A stretch of 64,000 bases of DNA from Patiria miniata (GCF_015706575.1 NW_024037064.1:9649606-9713605); one strand, 5' to 3'. Shown: positions 12,724 to 25,146, numbered from the stretch's first letter. The notes: generated by a model not told the origin, from the sequence alone. Numbers and translations: made by a program.

Positions 12724-12957
12724 CAGGGGCGTCAATCGCTTCTCAAAAGTGGGGGAGGAGGGACATACCTTGATCAGAACTGATGGCGCGAAGCGCAAAG
12801 CCCTTACGGCGCGGCGTGAGGTTCAGGGCCCGCTTAAGGGCCCCCAAAAATGGATTATAAAATGCTCTGTGGTCTCTGTGTGTGTGTGTGGGGGGGGGGG
12901 GGGGACAGGTCCCCCTGTCCCCCTCCCCCCCCCCGCCCCCAAGGATTGACGCCCATG
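12724..12957. mobile_element. hAT-like MITE, CAGGGGCGTCAATC ends
   Basis: Inverted ends CAGGGGCGTCAATC (12724) and GATTGACGCCCATG (ending 12957) match except for one base. The 8-bp flanks TCGGATAC and CGTGATAC agree partly, consistent with a decayed 8-bp target duplication. Internal poly-G and poly-C tracts near 12890-12935 create spurious frames. Confidence 0.6.
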
Positions 12958-13716
12958 CGTGATACTAAAAATAATACAGTTTATTCTCAAATTGCTTTGG
13001 AATGCCGGGGAATTGCATCATAAAAAAATCCGAGGGGCATGACGCAACCCGGTCAAACAATTTAAAGAAAAAGAACTGACAATTATGATTATTTCGAGGA
13101 GGAAAAATAGGGAAAAAAAACATTCAGTTTCAATACATTGTTCGGTTGTTCCTTTTTCATAGCCCCTTACAAGATCATAAATGGTGCAGCGGTACGTATA
13201 ACTACTTTTTTGCACAAAGCACGTGCCTCGGCCTAGTTTCAAATTTCACACGTCACGCGCATGCGTACTCTATAGGTCTCCATCTTGCTTGGTTTTCTTC
13301 GACGGATAGGCAACGTTTTGAACCCCTAAATATCTCATTTTGACCGATGCATCATGTCTCAGAGACCCGTTCATGATATTTCTTAACACGCAAAGAGTCA
13401 TTTTTGCCAAGAATTTATTTGCAAACGGTTTGTAATTTGTGTTTTGGATCCATGGAAATCATAGAAACGGCAGTTTCGGCAGACTGCCAGACTGCGTTCA
13501 GAGCGACGACATTCGGCCCATCTGATAATGTGTCGCTGCATAGGTAAACGAGGTGAGTTTCGAGAAAGCATAATTATGTACCATGTACATGTAGTCAATT
13601 TTTGTAATGATTGTTGAGGGTGGGCGGGGGGAGGGTGCAGTGGCGTGGCCAGGAATTTTTCATGGGGGGGGGGCCGCTGGGGGGCTGGAACATTTAATGG
13701 GGGGCATCATGTAGAT

Positions 13717-14182
13717 TAGCCCCATAAATGTGGCCTATTTACTGGACTGCCTCCGTAAACATAGGCCACACATCCACATGTACAAAAAACGTGTCGACTT
13801 TGCCAAATTTTGATTTTCACATTTAGGCATACTTTTTACGTTTTTTTGCTTTAGAAGCATTCTCACCCTCTATATAGGCTAATCAGAAAGTGCTGCCTTT
13901 TTCAGATGTCCATTTTTCGTGAAATTTCCAGATACATTTGCACACGTTTGCGTATCAACATTTCAGCATGAAATTTCACAAAAATTAAACATCTGAAAAA
14001 GGCAGCACTTTCTGATTAGCCTATATAGAGGGTGAGAATGCTTCTAAAGCAAAAAAAATCTACAAAGTAAGCCTAAATGTGAAAATCAAAATTTGGCAAA
14101 GTCGACACTTTTTTTGTACATGTGAATGTGTGGCCTATGTTTACGAAGGCAGTCCAGTAAATAGGCCACATTTATGGGGCTA
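13717..14182. mobile_element. 466-bp hairpin element with arms of about 210 bp
   Basis: 13717 to about 13929 is the near-exact reverse complement of about 13969-14182, with only about 40 bp between. Shared words read inward from both ends include TAGCCCCATAAATGTGGCC, CTATTTACTGGACTGCC and TCAGAAAGTGCTGCC. Transcription across it would give a long perfect-looking RNA hairpin. It is flanked by G-rich tracts (13619-13700 and 14230-14340). Confidence 0.85.
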
Positions 14183-14653
14183 CATGTAGATCAATGATAA
14201 TTTTTTTAGAAACTCAAAATCTCAGTGGAGGGGGGGGGGGGGGGGGTGCGACTGGGGGGACAAGGTTTCATGGGGGCCATGGGAGGGTGGTTGTGGGAGG
14301 GGCAGGGGCCGGGGAGGGGGGGTGTGTGGAGGGGGGGGTAGTTTACCTCGCATTGCCCTCCATGACATTTTTACAAGGCTATATTTCCCTTACCCAATGT
14401 ATGGTTCTCATTTCATTTCCATTCTGTACTGATAATGTAGACATTGAGTCATTGCAACTGAACCTGACCCCACACTTTATGCTCTTGCAATAACAGATCT
14501 CAAATGTCAGTCATTGCAAAAAATGTTGAAAAGAATAGCACTGCAACCTGAATCCTCCAATTTTAATATGATTTTGTGCAACCCCTAGGGAGTTAAGGGG
14601 AAATTAATCTGGGACAGCGAGAGACATTTCCAATCTTGTTAAGTACTTAGAAA

Positions 14654-15104
14654 ATTTGGAAAGATTCCCATTTCTGGCCATCACTTGTCCCCCTGTGCAC
14701 AAACCCTATGAGACTGGTCTGAAAATTTCCTAGTGTTTTCTTAGTAAATACTTCAATAGTTCCCTGCTAACTTTGACTTTTTAGGACATATCACTTTTTT
14801 TATGGCTGGTATAGGTCCCTGAAGGGAAAAATTAGTGATAGCCAGATATATGGGAATCAATCTTTCCAAACATTTTCTTGACAGAAGGATTGGCCATAAT
14901 TATGGCCATCACTAACTTTTCACTTCAGTGACCGATCAGCCATCAGAAAGTGATTTCTTTTTTAATATTGTCATAAGAAGTCAAATTTTGCAGGGAAAAT
15001 ATTGAAGTAGGCCTATATTTACTGAGAAAACACTTAGACATTTTCAGAGCAGTCTCATACGGTTTGTGCACAAGTGTTGGCCAGATATGGGAATCTTTCC
15101 AAAT
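14654..15104. mobile_element. 451-bp hairpin element, second type
   Basis: ATTTGGAAAGATTCCCAT at 14654 is repeated inverted at the other end (ATGGGAATCTTTCCAAAT, ending 15104). The arms run inward through TGTGCACAAACC, TATGAGACTG and AGTGTTTTCT for roughly 150 bp with scattered indels. A second, inner inverted pair (GGAATCAATCTTTCCAAA, GGCCATCACTAACTTTT) lies in the loop. The short frame here is spurious. Confidence 0.75.
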
Positions 15105-16140
15105 CATCCGCTTTGAACAGCGCCCCCAATAACCAGATGGTGTTTGTAGCAAATGTGTTGTAAAATGTCCGAAAATTTGGGACTCTCAATTACACTGTGT
15201 ATGCTGATACTACATGTAGTAAAAAGTCTAGATTTCACGTGTTCAGGAAATGGTTATAGTAAAGGAGGTCAGCTTGCTAGTATCAGACACATTAATTGGG
15301 CTGCCCTGTTTAATGACACGTAAGTATGCACAGCAAATATCAAGTGAAAAAACTTCTGATTTCAAATTCAACATATGTTCAAGCATGGAGAAATAATTTC
15401 TCCATGGTTCAAGAATGACAATTTTTTTAGAAACGCAGTGGCTGTTGTTACGGCAGTACACCATCTAGTTCCCTGACCTAATAGAGCAATATCAGGATCT
15501 TTGGCTGTTGGGAACCCGACTATCAACCGTATGATTCTTGGGTTTTTGTTTGCCTTAAATTTCTTCCCAAAGCCAAAGATCACGAAGAAGGTAATGAAAT
15601 CTACTTCAATAAAAAGTGTAGGATTGATTAAAAATATGAATTAAAAGTATATGTAAATGACAAAAAAATGAAGAAAAAGAAAAGAAAATAAGGTTTGGCA
15701 TAGGAGGATGCATTAAGTTATGCAACTTGCTCATCACGGCTAGCGGGGTGAAAACATTCCTAGGACTGAATGCACTATCATGATGTGTGGTACGTTCAAG
15801 CTTTTGTTTTCACCTCGCATTGACCCTAGGTCAGGCAACGTTGTGTCCGCCTATCACGGATTTGATCCTGGAACCCTCAGTCAATTGCATTTGTTCGAAC
15901 TACCAAAGTACTCTGTTTGATATGGCGCAGTTTATTGCGGTATACATGTAGAGTTCCGATGACCAGTGTTTTTGCAGTGGTGTGAACCTGTTTTTGCAGT
16001 GGTGTGAACCTGAGCCCCTAATCGTTTTCGCTCTTTCATCAGCATGGCTGTACAGTGAACATGTGCATGCGAGTGTTTTACCATGATGAATCTTCGTCTG
16101 GCTGCGCACCTCAGACCTTCGTTGCTATTTTGGACATGAC
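15105..16140. other. Noncoding, no gene seen
   Basis: AT-rich sequence with short frames only. A 22-bp direct repeat (GTTTTTGCAGTGGTGTGAACCT type) occurs twice at about 15967-16011. Nothing else is supported. Confidence 0.4.
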
Positions 16141-16345
16141 AAGTCAACTTGACCGTTTGCTAACTCGACTCAAACCAACTTGACTGTTTACCAACTGGAC
16201 CATCGTACCAACTTGTCGTACCAACTCGACTGCCGTACCAACTCTTCCGCTGACCAACCCGACTTAACTTTCGAGTCAACTAGACCGTTGGCCAACTTGA
16301 CCGTTTGCCAATTTGACCATTTACCAACTCGACCGTTTGCCAACT
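16141..16345. repeat. Degenerate 16-18 bp tandem array (CCAACTCGACCGTTTG type)
   Basis: Imperfect units such as CCAACTTGACCGTTTGCC and CCAACTCGACCGTTTGCC repeat about a dozen times. They resemble the 16-bp unit of the large array at 18001-18966 and the inverted array near 20000. The frames on both strands are artefacts of the repeat. Confidence 0.8.
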
Positions 16346-16903
16346 CGTCCGTTATATGTGTGTGTATGCATCTCGACATAAACCTTGGGTTGCGTGATTT
16401 CAAATCATCAAAAGTAAAATAATTTTGTATCTATTAATTAATAAAAGATGTACTTGTCAATTAATTTCCTTTCTCTGAAAAAAACAAATGGGTAAATAAT
16501 TATGTCGGGCATACAGAAACAACAATTGCGAGTACGCATGTTCCATGTTGCTGCGTTGTGCAAAGCAAGATTGAAACTGTTCTTTTTTCGTATGTCACGA
16601 CGGGCCATCTGACATTGTCTGGCGGAGATCATGTGGGCCAACTAGGACACGGCTGACCTCGTGTGGTGAACCTGGAAAGAAAATCATAATGTTTTTGGAA
16701 TGATAATGATTAAAAATCTAATTCAAAAATTGTTGTTTATTTAATAATGATATGTTAAACATTTTTGACACTAAAAATTACTTGTTTCACTGGATTTTGC
16801 GACTCAATTGTAATATTTCCAAAAAGCAAACTCGTATAAAACAATTAAAATTTATTTATTTTGTTGTGTCATTCTATTTCAATGAACACAATTTTTAGGG
16901 TTG

Positions 16904-17968
16904 TTAACCCTAACGTACCTAAATCCATCAAAATCCACCCCCCTGTTTCGGGGGATTTCGGCGGATTCAGGATACCTCCATATTGAACAAACTGGGGGAT
17001 TTTGATGGACTCAGGATTCGAAGCCTAGCGGAACTGGCGGATTTTGATGGATTCAGGATACCTCCATTTTGAGCTATTGGGGGACTTTGATGGATTCAGG
17101 ATCTCAACAGTTTAACTCTTTTGCAATGTTTGTGGTCAAGTAAATACTGCTGGCACTAGCCCTGCCATGTCTGTCACATACTGTACAAACATGTACACAC
17201 ATGTACTGGGTGGACTTGCATGGAGGGTCACGTGCTGGAGGAAAGATACAAATAATGCGCGAAAACGTGACGAACGCAGCGCCGTTTACGCGCAAAGAGC
17301 ACCATGTGCATCGCTAATAATTATGTGTGCGCATCGCGTAAATACTCAGTACGCATTTCTTGCTTCGCGCGCGTTGAGCTAGGTCACGTGCTGGAGGAAA
17401 GATACATTTAGCTCCATTACTTTGCGTTAATTTGTTGCACGTCTACGAGCGACAACCAAAATGGCGGAGATTTATCACACAGTGAATGGGCGCGTGTGGA
17501 CGCGCTGCCGATCTAGTCTTTTCATTCTATGGTTTACGGGCTGAAACACGCGCTAATGTCTTTCACACAAATTTTGTGCGCGAGACGTATTCACTTCGGT
17601 ACTCCATGCTGGGGTCACCATGCATTGGTGTATGTTGATGGATCCTATGCAACAACACACATCACAATTTTCATGCGAGCATGGTATCCTGAATCCGTCA
17701 AAATCCACCAGAAATTTAGGTGATGGATTTTGAAGACTCTATGGAAAAACATGCTGTATTTTTTTTTATGCCACCATGGTATCCTGAATCCGCCAGAATC
17801 CATCAAGACTTTTGCTGGTGGATTCTGGCGGATTCAGGATACCTCCAGAATCTACACTGGGGGATTCTGATGGATTCAGGATACCAGCATTTTTTGCATG
17901 ACAAAATTGGTGGATTTTGGCGGATTCAGGATACTTTCTAGTAAAAGAGCCCCAGGAGTTAGGGTTAA
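16904..17968. mobile_element. TTAA-flanked element with internal GATGGATTCAGGATACC repeats
   Basis: The ends are TTAACCCTAAC (16904) and GTTAGGGTTAA (ending 17968). Clusters of a roughly 30-bp word (TTTTGATGGATTCAGGATAC and variants) sit near both ends, at 16920-17105 and 17685-17935, in both orientations. The same word occurs in the element at 26424-26873, so this is a family. The middle (about 17110-17670) has no gene I can support. Confidence 0.6.
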
Positions 17969-18000
17969 AAAAGAAAAGAAAAGCATACTGACCTCTCTAT

Positions 18001-18966
18001 TGTCTGAATGGTCCGTTGTCCGACAGGTCCGTTGAACGACTGGTCCATTGTCTGTCTGGTCCGTTGTCCAACAGGTCAGTTGTCCGACTGGTCCGTTGTC
18101 CGACTGTTCCGTTGTCCGACTGGTCCGTTGTCCGACTGGTCCGTTGTCCGACTGTTCTGTTGTCTGACTCGTCCGTTGACCAACTATGGTCAGTTGTCCG
18201 ACTGGTCCGTTGTCCGACTGGTCCATTGACCAACTATGGTCAGTTGTCCGACTGGTAGGTTGTCCGACTGGTCTGTTTTCCGACTGGTCCGTTGTCCGAC
18301 TATGGTCCGTTGTCCGACTGGTAGGTTGTCCGACTGGTCTGTTGTCCGACTGGTCTGTTGTCCGATTGGTCCGTCGACCGACTGGTCAGTTGTCCGACTG
18401 GTCTGTTGTCTGACTGGTCTGTTTTCCGACTGGTCCGTTGTCTGACTATGGTCTGTTGTCCGACTGGTCCGTTGTCCGACTATGGTCCGTTGTCCGACTG
18501 GTCTGTTGTCCGACTGGTCTGTTGTCCGATTGGTCCGTCGACCGACTGGTCAGTTGTCCGACTGGTCTGTTGTCTGACTGGTCTGTTTTCCGACTGGTCC
18601 GTTGTCTGACTATGGTCTGTTGTCCGACTGGTCCGTTGTCCGATCTGTTGTCCGACTGGTCCGTTGTCCAACTGGTCTGTTTTCCGACTGGTCCGTTGTT
18701 TGACTTGACCGTTGTCCGACTCGTCTGTTGTCTGACTGGTCTGTTGTCCGACTCGTCTGTTGTCTGACTGGTCTGTTGTCCGATCTGTTGTCCGACTGGT
18801 CCGTTGTCCAACTAGTCTGTTTTCCAACTGGTCCGTTGTTTGACGTGACCGTTGTCCGACTCGTCCGTTGTCCGACTCGTCTGTTGTCTGACTGGTCTGT
18901 TGTCCAACTCGTCTGTTGTCTGACTTGTCCGTTGTCCGACTCGTCCATTGTCCGACTCGTTCGTTG
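18001..18966. repeat. Minisatellite, 16-bp unit TCCGACTGGTCCGTTG
   Basis: Roughly 60 head-to-tail units with few indels, mainly C/T transitions and occasional CTATGG variants that punctuate the array. Larger blocks of about 170 bp (compare 18301-18470 with 18481-18650) are themselves repeated, so the array has higher-order structure. Because 16 is not a multiple of three, a frame cycles through all three phases. Long SDWSVV/TDQSDN-type frames on both strands follow automatically and are not genes. Confidence 0.95.
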
Positions 18967-19019
18967 TGTCATCGTATACACAAAAGGGACACATGTACAC
19001 ATGTAGCTCGTCTCGCGCC

Positions 19020-19985
19020 TCTGGAATGTTGGTGTTGTTTGATGGGTAAAAGCAACATTCTTAGTACCAGTGATGTAGGTCTCGAGGCAGGTCTCAGTAT
19101 CGATTTTTGTACAAAAAGTCTCGATATCTTGTGGGGTCTCGAGCATACGAAACCTTATTGTTCATTTTGGGAAAAACCAAAAAAAAAATCAAAGATAAAT
19201 TTATATGATCTGATCATATCTGACTGAATTACTTTTGAAAGTTCGATAGGCGGTGCTATCGATTCCGAGGAACGAACTCAAATAGTCTGGTATATATACC
19301 CAAATGTCACTGCATTTTTAGTAACGCAAACTCCCTTGTAGTAGTTGCGTATCGCATGCATCGAGTTAATCAAGCGCAACCATTGACACATCAGCACTCC
19401 GTGATAAAGTTTAGTTTCAAAGACCACACTTGAATTCCATGACCGGAAGGCAAACAATTTGAAGCACTCTGCGATCTGCAGATTTGTGCCTGCACGAGTT
19501 TGGCTCTTACAAGGCATCTCAGCCGAGTTAATAAGGCAAAGTATTGGGGTCAAGTGGCTACGGCTAGGCCACGGACATGTGTTCTTCCACATGAATGTCG
19601 TTCTGCATTTCTCCGTTAAGAAGAGCCTACGGTCAGGCACACATTTCCGACACCGATTTTGATTCGGGGAAATTCAGACTAAGTTTGAATAAACACTCTG
19701 AAATGATATTTTCCATAGTAAAACTTAATGAAAATCAGCTTTGGTAAAAATGTAGGTCTACTCTGTAAAGCAGGTGTTTTCAGTAATTCACATTTTTTTT
19801 TAAAATACTTCCCCAGACAGCATATCTTTGGACCAGAGTATATGTACCAGGACATGTGAATAATCATTCCAATTTTATGTAAGATGGAACTTGAAACATA
19901 CAATGACTCAGGAAGTTTAGATTTTGATTTTTGGGTCAAGTTACTTCCAAGTTACCTGGACGCTTTCTTTTTAATTCAAGTTGAA
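19020..19985. other. Noncoding, no gene seen
   Basis: Sequence between the minisatellite and the inverted array. The frames at 19278-19640 and 19459-19662 lack domains and splice context. Confidence 0.4.
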
Positions 19986-19989
19986 TTTT

Positions 19990-20170
19990 AAAACAGACGA
20001 GTTGGCAAATGGTCGAGTCAACTAAACTAAACCTTTTAGTTCCGGTTGGTTAACAAACAAACTTGTCTCAACAGTTGAGTTGGCACGACGGTTGAGTAAC
20101 TTGAGTTGGCAAATGGTTGAAGTAGTTCAAATTGAGTTATTGGCAAACGGTTGAGTTAACTGTAAACCCT
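19990..20170. repeat. Degenerate array, inverted relative to 16141-16345
   Basis: Units such as GTTGAGTTGGCAAATGG are the reverse complement of the CCAACTCGACCGTTTG class at 16.1 kb. Together the two arrays bracket the 18-kb minisatellite in inverted orientation. Confidence 0.7.
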
Positions 20171-20523
20171 GACCAACTGCCTTTTGTTACGATTCAAATT
20201 TTGCATCCAGTTGCAAGACATCCTGTTACGATACTGGAGTTTGATCGGAACATTTTCTAAAGAGGGGAGATATACATGACTCTTCATTTCAGCGTGCCCC
20301 AGCCATAGATGGTGCATTCACATGGAGGGTGATAACACGATCCCGCACACGCATGGCTCACCAAACATTGATTCGGAGTCTGTTGTAGATGTCTAATAAA
20401 AAATTAACCCACTGCTGCGATAGCCTGCTGCCATGAGAGGGCGTTTTCATGATGAACTGCTGCCACAAACAAACAAGTTTGTAGGGCCTTAACTTAATGT
20501 GTGCCCCTCTGTATTTTCTACAG

Positions 20524-20704
20524 ACTCCAGGACATGTAAGCTGGTTTGGTGGGGAACGTAAGCCAATTAAGTGTCTGGCAAGGCATGCATCATATCACGT
20601 CCATGGGAGATGTGGGAAGGATGGCAGCACAGGTATGCGATTGCAGGAGAGGTGTGGAACCCTGCAGCCACCGTCATGCAACTTCATATGGCACCAATCC
20701 AGAG
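20524..20704 (+). pseudogene. Degenerate copy of the 42.6-kb minus-strand exon (exon D)
   Basis: Clear nucleotide similarity to exon D (42545-42700, minus strand) runs from the acceptor TTTCTACAG to the donor GTGGGTCxTGTCTCAA. Shared blocks include GGCATGCATCAT, CCATGGGAGATG, GTGGAACCCTG and CACCATGCAACTTCAT (here GTCATGCAACTTCAT). The copy is 181 bp against 156 bp, so the frame is lost. Flanking splice-site sequence is retained, so it arose from genomic DNA and not from a spliced transcript. It lies between 29-bp direct repeats at 20359-20387 and 20807-20835. Confidence 0.75.
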
Positions 20705-20835
20705 GTGGGTCTTGTCTCAATAATTCTCATTTCGTTTCCTAGTTTCTCTAAACTCTGTACATGTATTCCCAGTAGGGGTGCCCAGATAGACCTATATTAT
20801 TCCAGTCACCACACATCGATTCGGAGTCTGTTGTA

Positions 20836-23050
20836 ATGTTGTGTTAACCTGACCCAAAACCGACTCAACCCCAAACTGACTGGACCTGAAACGGACTTCG
20901 GGTCATCAGGTCAAGCTTGTTTTTCCATCATTTCAGTCGGGTCGGTTTCGGTTTAGCGTTTGCAATTTTTTGGTCGGGTCGGGTTGGGTTGGGTCGATTA
21001 AGCCATCTTGTGAAAAACTTGAAATAAACCGAAATAAACCGAAATAAACCAAAATAGTTTTGACATTCACGCAGTGTAATATTATTGCAGAGTTGCTGTG
21101 CCCGGCACGGTACGACCAACGTCAATCCACAAATGTACATGTGGTTTACGTGCAGTCTATCACGTACAGTTTATTACGTCAAGGCCCAATGCTCTTTTGA
21201 TTGTTCAGGAAGGGCTCGCGCATACGCTGGTTGCAACTGGTGATCACTATGTGTACAAAATGAACGTCCACACACGCCCAATTATTTTGTTTCAAAAGGT
21301 TAGATTTTCATTCCTCATTTAAAAGTTAAAATTTTAAAACATTCGTCATAATTTGGAAAGATAGTTCAATCATGTAATAAACTTAAATATTTTCCCATTT
21401 TGATCTGGATTGACATTGAAATTACACTAGTTTTTGCGTAGAGTATGAAACAAAGAGTACGAAAAATTGTTGCCCGGCATGACATGTTACGTTCACAGGC
21501 CATGTGGCGATGAACAGACCAGTCCATTACGCTCAAGATCCACGGCAAGAATTTTTTGCCCTGGTGATGATTGTGTTTAACTTGGTCTCAACGGTAGTAT
21601 CGCATTGCAGACGTCAAGAAACCATACATGAGTCGCAAACTGACGAAAAAGTCATTCAGCCATCCTCGTTCCATGATTATCGGTCAACATGTACTATCTA
21701 CTATCGATTTTCTTTTTCTCAATACTGTTTCTTTACGAAAAAAATTGATAATCATAACGGAACCTTGACAATTTAAATTAGAAGCCTTTCCTTTTTGCAA
21801 ACCGTCAAAATATAATTTTATTTTAGAGTTACATGTATAGACATATCGTGTCGCATTGGATTTTCATCATGGCGCCGTTTGTCTGACATCGCGCGCAGTG
21901 TAAGTATCAAAGTTTATTTTTGCAGCGCTATGATGTAAACGAAAATAGCCTTGAATGCAAGGCTGTGCTGTATCAGCAACGCATATCGCTGGCCACGCAT
22001 AGTATTACCCGTACTGCAATATCGCGGTATATACCCGATTCCATCACACGTACGCTCAAATCCCGCAGTTCATATTGTACATGTATGTACATGCTTGTAC
22101 ACACTGCACTGCCCTTACGTGACAGTCCAATCCGTGCTCCATAAGAGCACGTACAGCCTTGATTATATTATGTCACCGGGTTTCATGTTTTTCTTTACTT
22201 TGCATCGCAAATCTCAGACAAATGGGGAGTGAGAGGATATGGAAATTATCCAGTATGAATAATGTATGTTCCTCATTGGCCAATCACGCTTCAGATCACT
22301 GATTGTTGGTTTGGTAACCCAACACCGGCGTGACCGCAAAGCGACCTACAGCATATATGTTTTTAAACAGCATGACACGTCCAATTATGGGCCAATTTAC
22401 ATTTGTTCGATCGTAAGCAGCTCATTCTGTTTAACATATTGTATGTCCAGAAAAAAATACTTCTGCTTCCAATTACATGCCTTTCAAAAGGGCAGGCGCC
22501 CATGGTAACACGAATGTGAGTTTGTGACGTAAACGGCGGCTATTCGCACTCACATTCACGAAAGTTGAACACATTACATTTCAACTTGGCAGATGTTTCG
22601 TAACGTTGAAGATCGCTCTTGAATTATTTTATGCATACATTCAAAGTATATTCGTCCGTACGCGGTAAACGATCGGCGGCATATCCTCGCTATATAGTGC
22701 ATTAAACATACAGCGCGAATAGCGACCTCATGACTCATGCGGCCACTGTTTTATGCAAATTATTTGGATCCGATTGAACACCTTGGTCCAATCGTCCGCG
22801 AAAGCTTATGTTTTTCTTTATTCTGCGTTAGATTTCTAGCGTACGACCTCATATGCGAATACAGTTAGATAAGTGTAGGCGGAGCTAGTGTGTGGAGTGT
22901 TTTTGGTCCCATGATTTATTTAAACCAAGAATCAAGATGGTTAAATTGCGGGATTGTATGGTATGTACTAACCGAGATATGGATATTAATAACAGAGGCG
23001 ATATACATGTATTCGCATTGTATAAAACTTTGTATTTTCGTGCATAATAT
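20836..23050. other. Noncoding, no gene seen
   Basis: Simple GACC/GGTCGGGTT-rich sequence at about 20845-21000. Near 22500-22600 is a stretch resembling the reverse of the Harbinger-like MITE at 26434 (ACGAATGTGAG, GTGACGT, ATTTCAACTTGG). Short frames are not supported. Confidence 0.4.
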
Positions 23051-23053
23051 TAC

Positions 23054-23892
23054 TGTTGCATTTAATGTTGCTGTTATCGTAGACGTTATTGAACCCCTCA
23101 GGCCTCGAATAGGCGGGCTGTGTCTTGCCTTGTACTTTGTTTACTGCTGCAACACGTACATGTACTAGTAGCCCGTGCATGGAGCACTTATAAATATAAC
23201 ATGTATAAAAGTGCCTAGAACTCGGAAGTGTGCGCTGTTGGGCACCTGCATTTTTTGGAGCTGCTTATCTCACGTTTGGGTGCATCGGTATATATCTTTA
23301 TGTACTTGGCACATCATTTGGTGATATTTGTAGGGAAGTTCAAGATCGTTTGTGACTTGTCTACTTACGCTAATCCAAATTTCCCAATTCCAAGTCAGAC
23401 AGTTATTAATGAGGAATGAGCTACTTGAAAAGCCTTATAAGCATGTGCTGTTAGGGTGCGGAAATCGTCTTGACTGGTAAGAGCATTTTGAGTTTTATGA
23501 ACGGGTTATTTGTGACTTGCAAACAGGTGAATTTTAGAAGAATAGTTTGGTTGCCTGGATACCTCCTGGAGGTCCAATTGAATTTTGGCTGTAGTAGTTT
23601 CACATCCGGAGGGAGAGTGCAGAGGATCTTATAGTCTGAGCCAATTCAGAAACTGAAAACACTTGGAAATGTGTAGTTTGTTAACTATTCCTAGTTATTG
23701 TTGATATTTGTTTTTTCCGGAATAAATAATTTCTTGACTTGTTGTTCATTCACAATATGTTGTGTTCAATGTTTATTCATTTAGTCTGTCCGATCTATAA
23801 CCACAAATTAGGATATAGTTTCCTAGAATAACATGTACATGTAATAGTAATTTTTTTCATGGTACACATGTAATTAATGGCACCACCCTGCA
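23054..23892 (+). mobile_element. LTR-like direct repeat, copy 1
   Basis: About 840 bp matching 25147-26075 in the same orientation. Shared blocks include TTTAATGTTGCT, TTTGTTTACTGCTGC, GCATGGAGCACTTA, CATTTGGTGATATTTGTAGGGA, ACCTCCTGGAGGTC, TTATTGTTGATATTTG and TTCATTTAGTC. It starts with TG and contains an AATAAA (23721). A primer-binding-site-like motif follows at 24017. This fits a 5' LTR, but the matched part stops about 125 bp before that motif. Confidence 0.5.
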
Positions 23893-24016
23893 CCGCCTGA
23901 CCTAAGTTGAAGGAGCCGGAGCCGTAGATATTTACTACACCTCCCCTCTCCCTGAGGCCCCACCCCCTCCTTCCCCATTTTTACTTGCTTCTCCTAAAGT
24001 TCTTACTAACACAAAT

Positions 24017-24034
24017 GGTGTCAGAAGTGGGATA
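24017..24034 (+). other. Primer-binding-site-like motif (tRNA-Leu type)
   Basis: TGGTGTCAGAAGTGGGAT begins with TGG, complementary to a CCA tail, and matches the expected complement of a tRNA-Leu 3' end. Many LTR retrotransposons place such a site directly after the 5' LTR. Confidence 0.45.
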
Positions 24035-25146
24035 TTGTATGGGCATCAAAGAAAAATTGGACACTAATATATTTGATTAATCTTAAAACATTTGCACCTC
24101 CCATTGTGAGCGTGAGTCTGTGTGAATTAAAATACCTCCGATTGTATACCTCTGCTGGCTGGAAGCGCTATTGGTTAGCATTTGACCCTCATTTCGATGT
24201 GTGTGTCGTAAATAAAATTATTTGCATAGAATAATTGTTTACTGTCTGTTATACATGTAGTTGTAAATTATTTCTTTGTTGAGTTTGCAATTGCATCTTA
24301 TTCAGTTGATAATCGTAAAGGTGAATAAAACAAAACAGGCACATCTGAGTAACACATGGGCCATCCCTGGTAGCGTCTTGAGGGACAACCTCAGGTGGCA
24401 GTGCGGGAAGGTCTACCCTTCCCACCTGGATGACCTCAGAGGCATTTTAATGAGCCTTGGGGCGGACACCTTCAAGTAGCCACCGACAGCAGACCAACAG
24501 GCAAGCGATGGTAGTCATCGGGGTGCTTGCATTAAGGGCTTCCAAAAGCAACCCCTCAGTCAACCGCAGCGGTGATGAAAGCAACCTCAGCTGATGAAGG
24601 CCCGGCCATCTCTAGAATTGGAGCCAGCTCCCGGGATGGTGCGTTCATATATCCTCCCTGTTCCTTGAGGAGGACGTCCCAGCAACCTGAGGGGAAGTCC
24701 TTGGCCAACTGCTTCTCTTAATCTACTCATGGATGATCCAGAGATCCTTCAGATGACATCCGAAACTCCAGCCCCTCCAGCGGTACCAACTACCCGTCCC
24801 TTCCAGCGCCCTCCAGTGGCAAGCCTTTGGCCCTGTTGTAGGCCCAGGAGGCCCACGAGCCGTCATCAGCTAGAGGTAGTGAGGATATTATAGCTGAGAA
24901 TGATGTTGACGCTACACTAATGCGGCGTCACACATCTTCAATGCAGCCAGTACCATGAAGAAGATGTTTCTCGAGACCGCCTTGGAGGGAAGGGTGACGA
25001 AGGTAACTGAGACCGTCAACAAATACATACTACAGACAATGACACAAGCTGATCTCTGAAGCAAGTATAGTGAGCCAATGTGTGTACATGTATGTGAAAA
25101 CGATCTCGCCACCAAACATGCCAAATGAATTACTGTGAACAATTTT
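24035..25146 (+). mobile_element. Short, decayed internal region of the LTR-like element
   Basis: Only about 1.1 kb separates the two repeat copies. The reading frame at 24276-24479 and the GC-richer stretch to about 25030 look like eroded coding sequence with several stops, but I recognise no gag or pol motif. If this is an LTR element it is internally deleted or non-autonomous. Confidence 0.35.

Noticed and set aside
12542..12949. 135-codon frame rich in Gly and Pro
   Set aside because: Half of it lies in the 12724-12957 MITE and its G/C tracts.
18001..18966. CRISPR-like array or a repeat-protein gene
   Set aside because: Units are contiguous 16-mers with no unique spacers, the context is eukaryotic, and open frames on both strands follow from the repeat itself.
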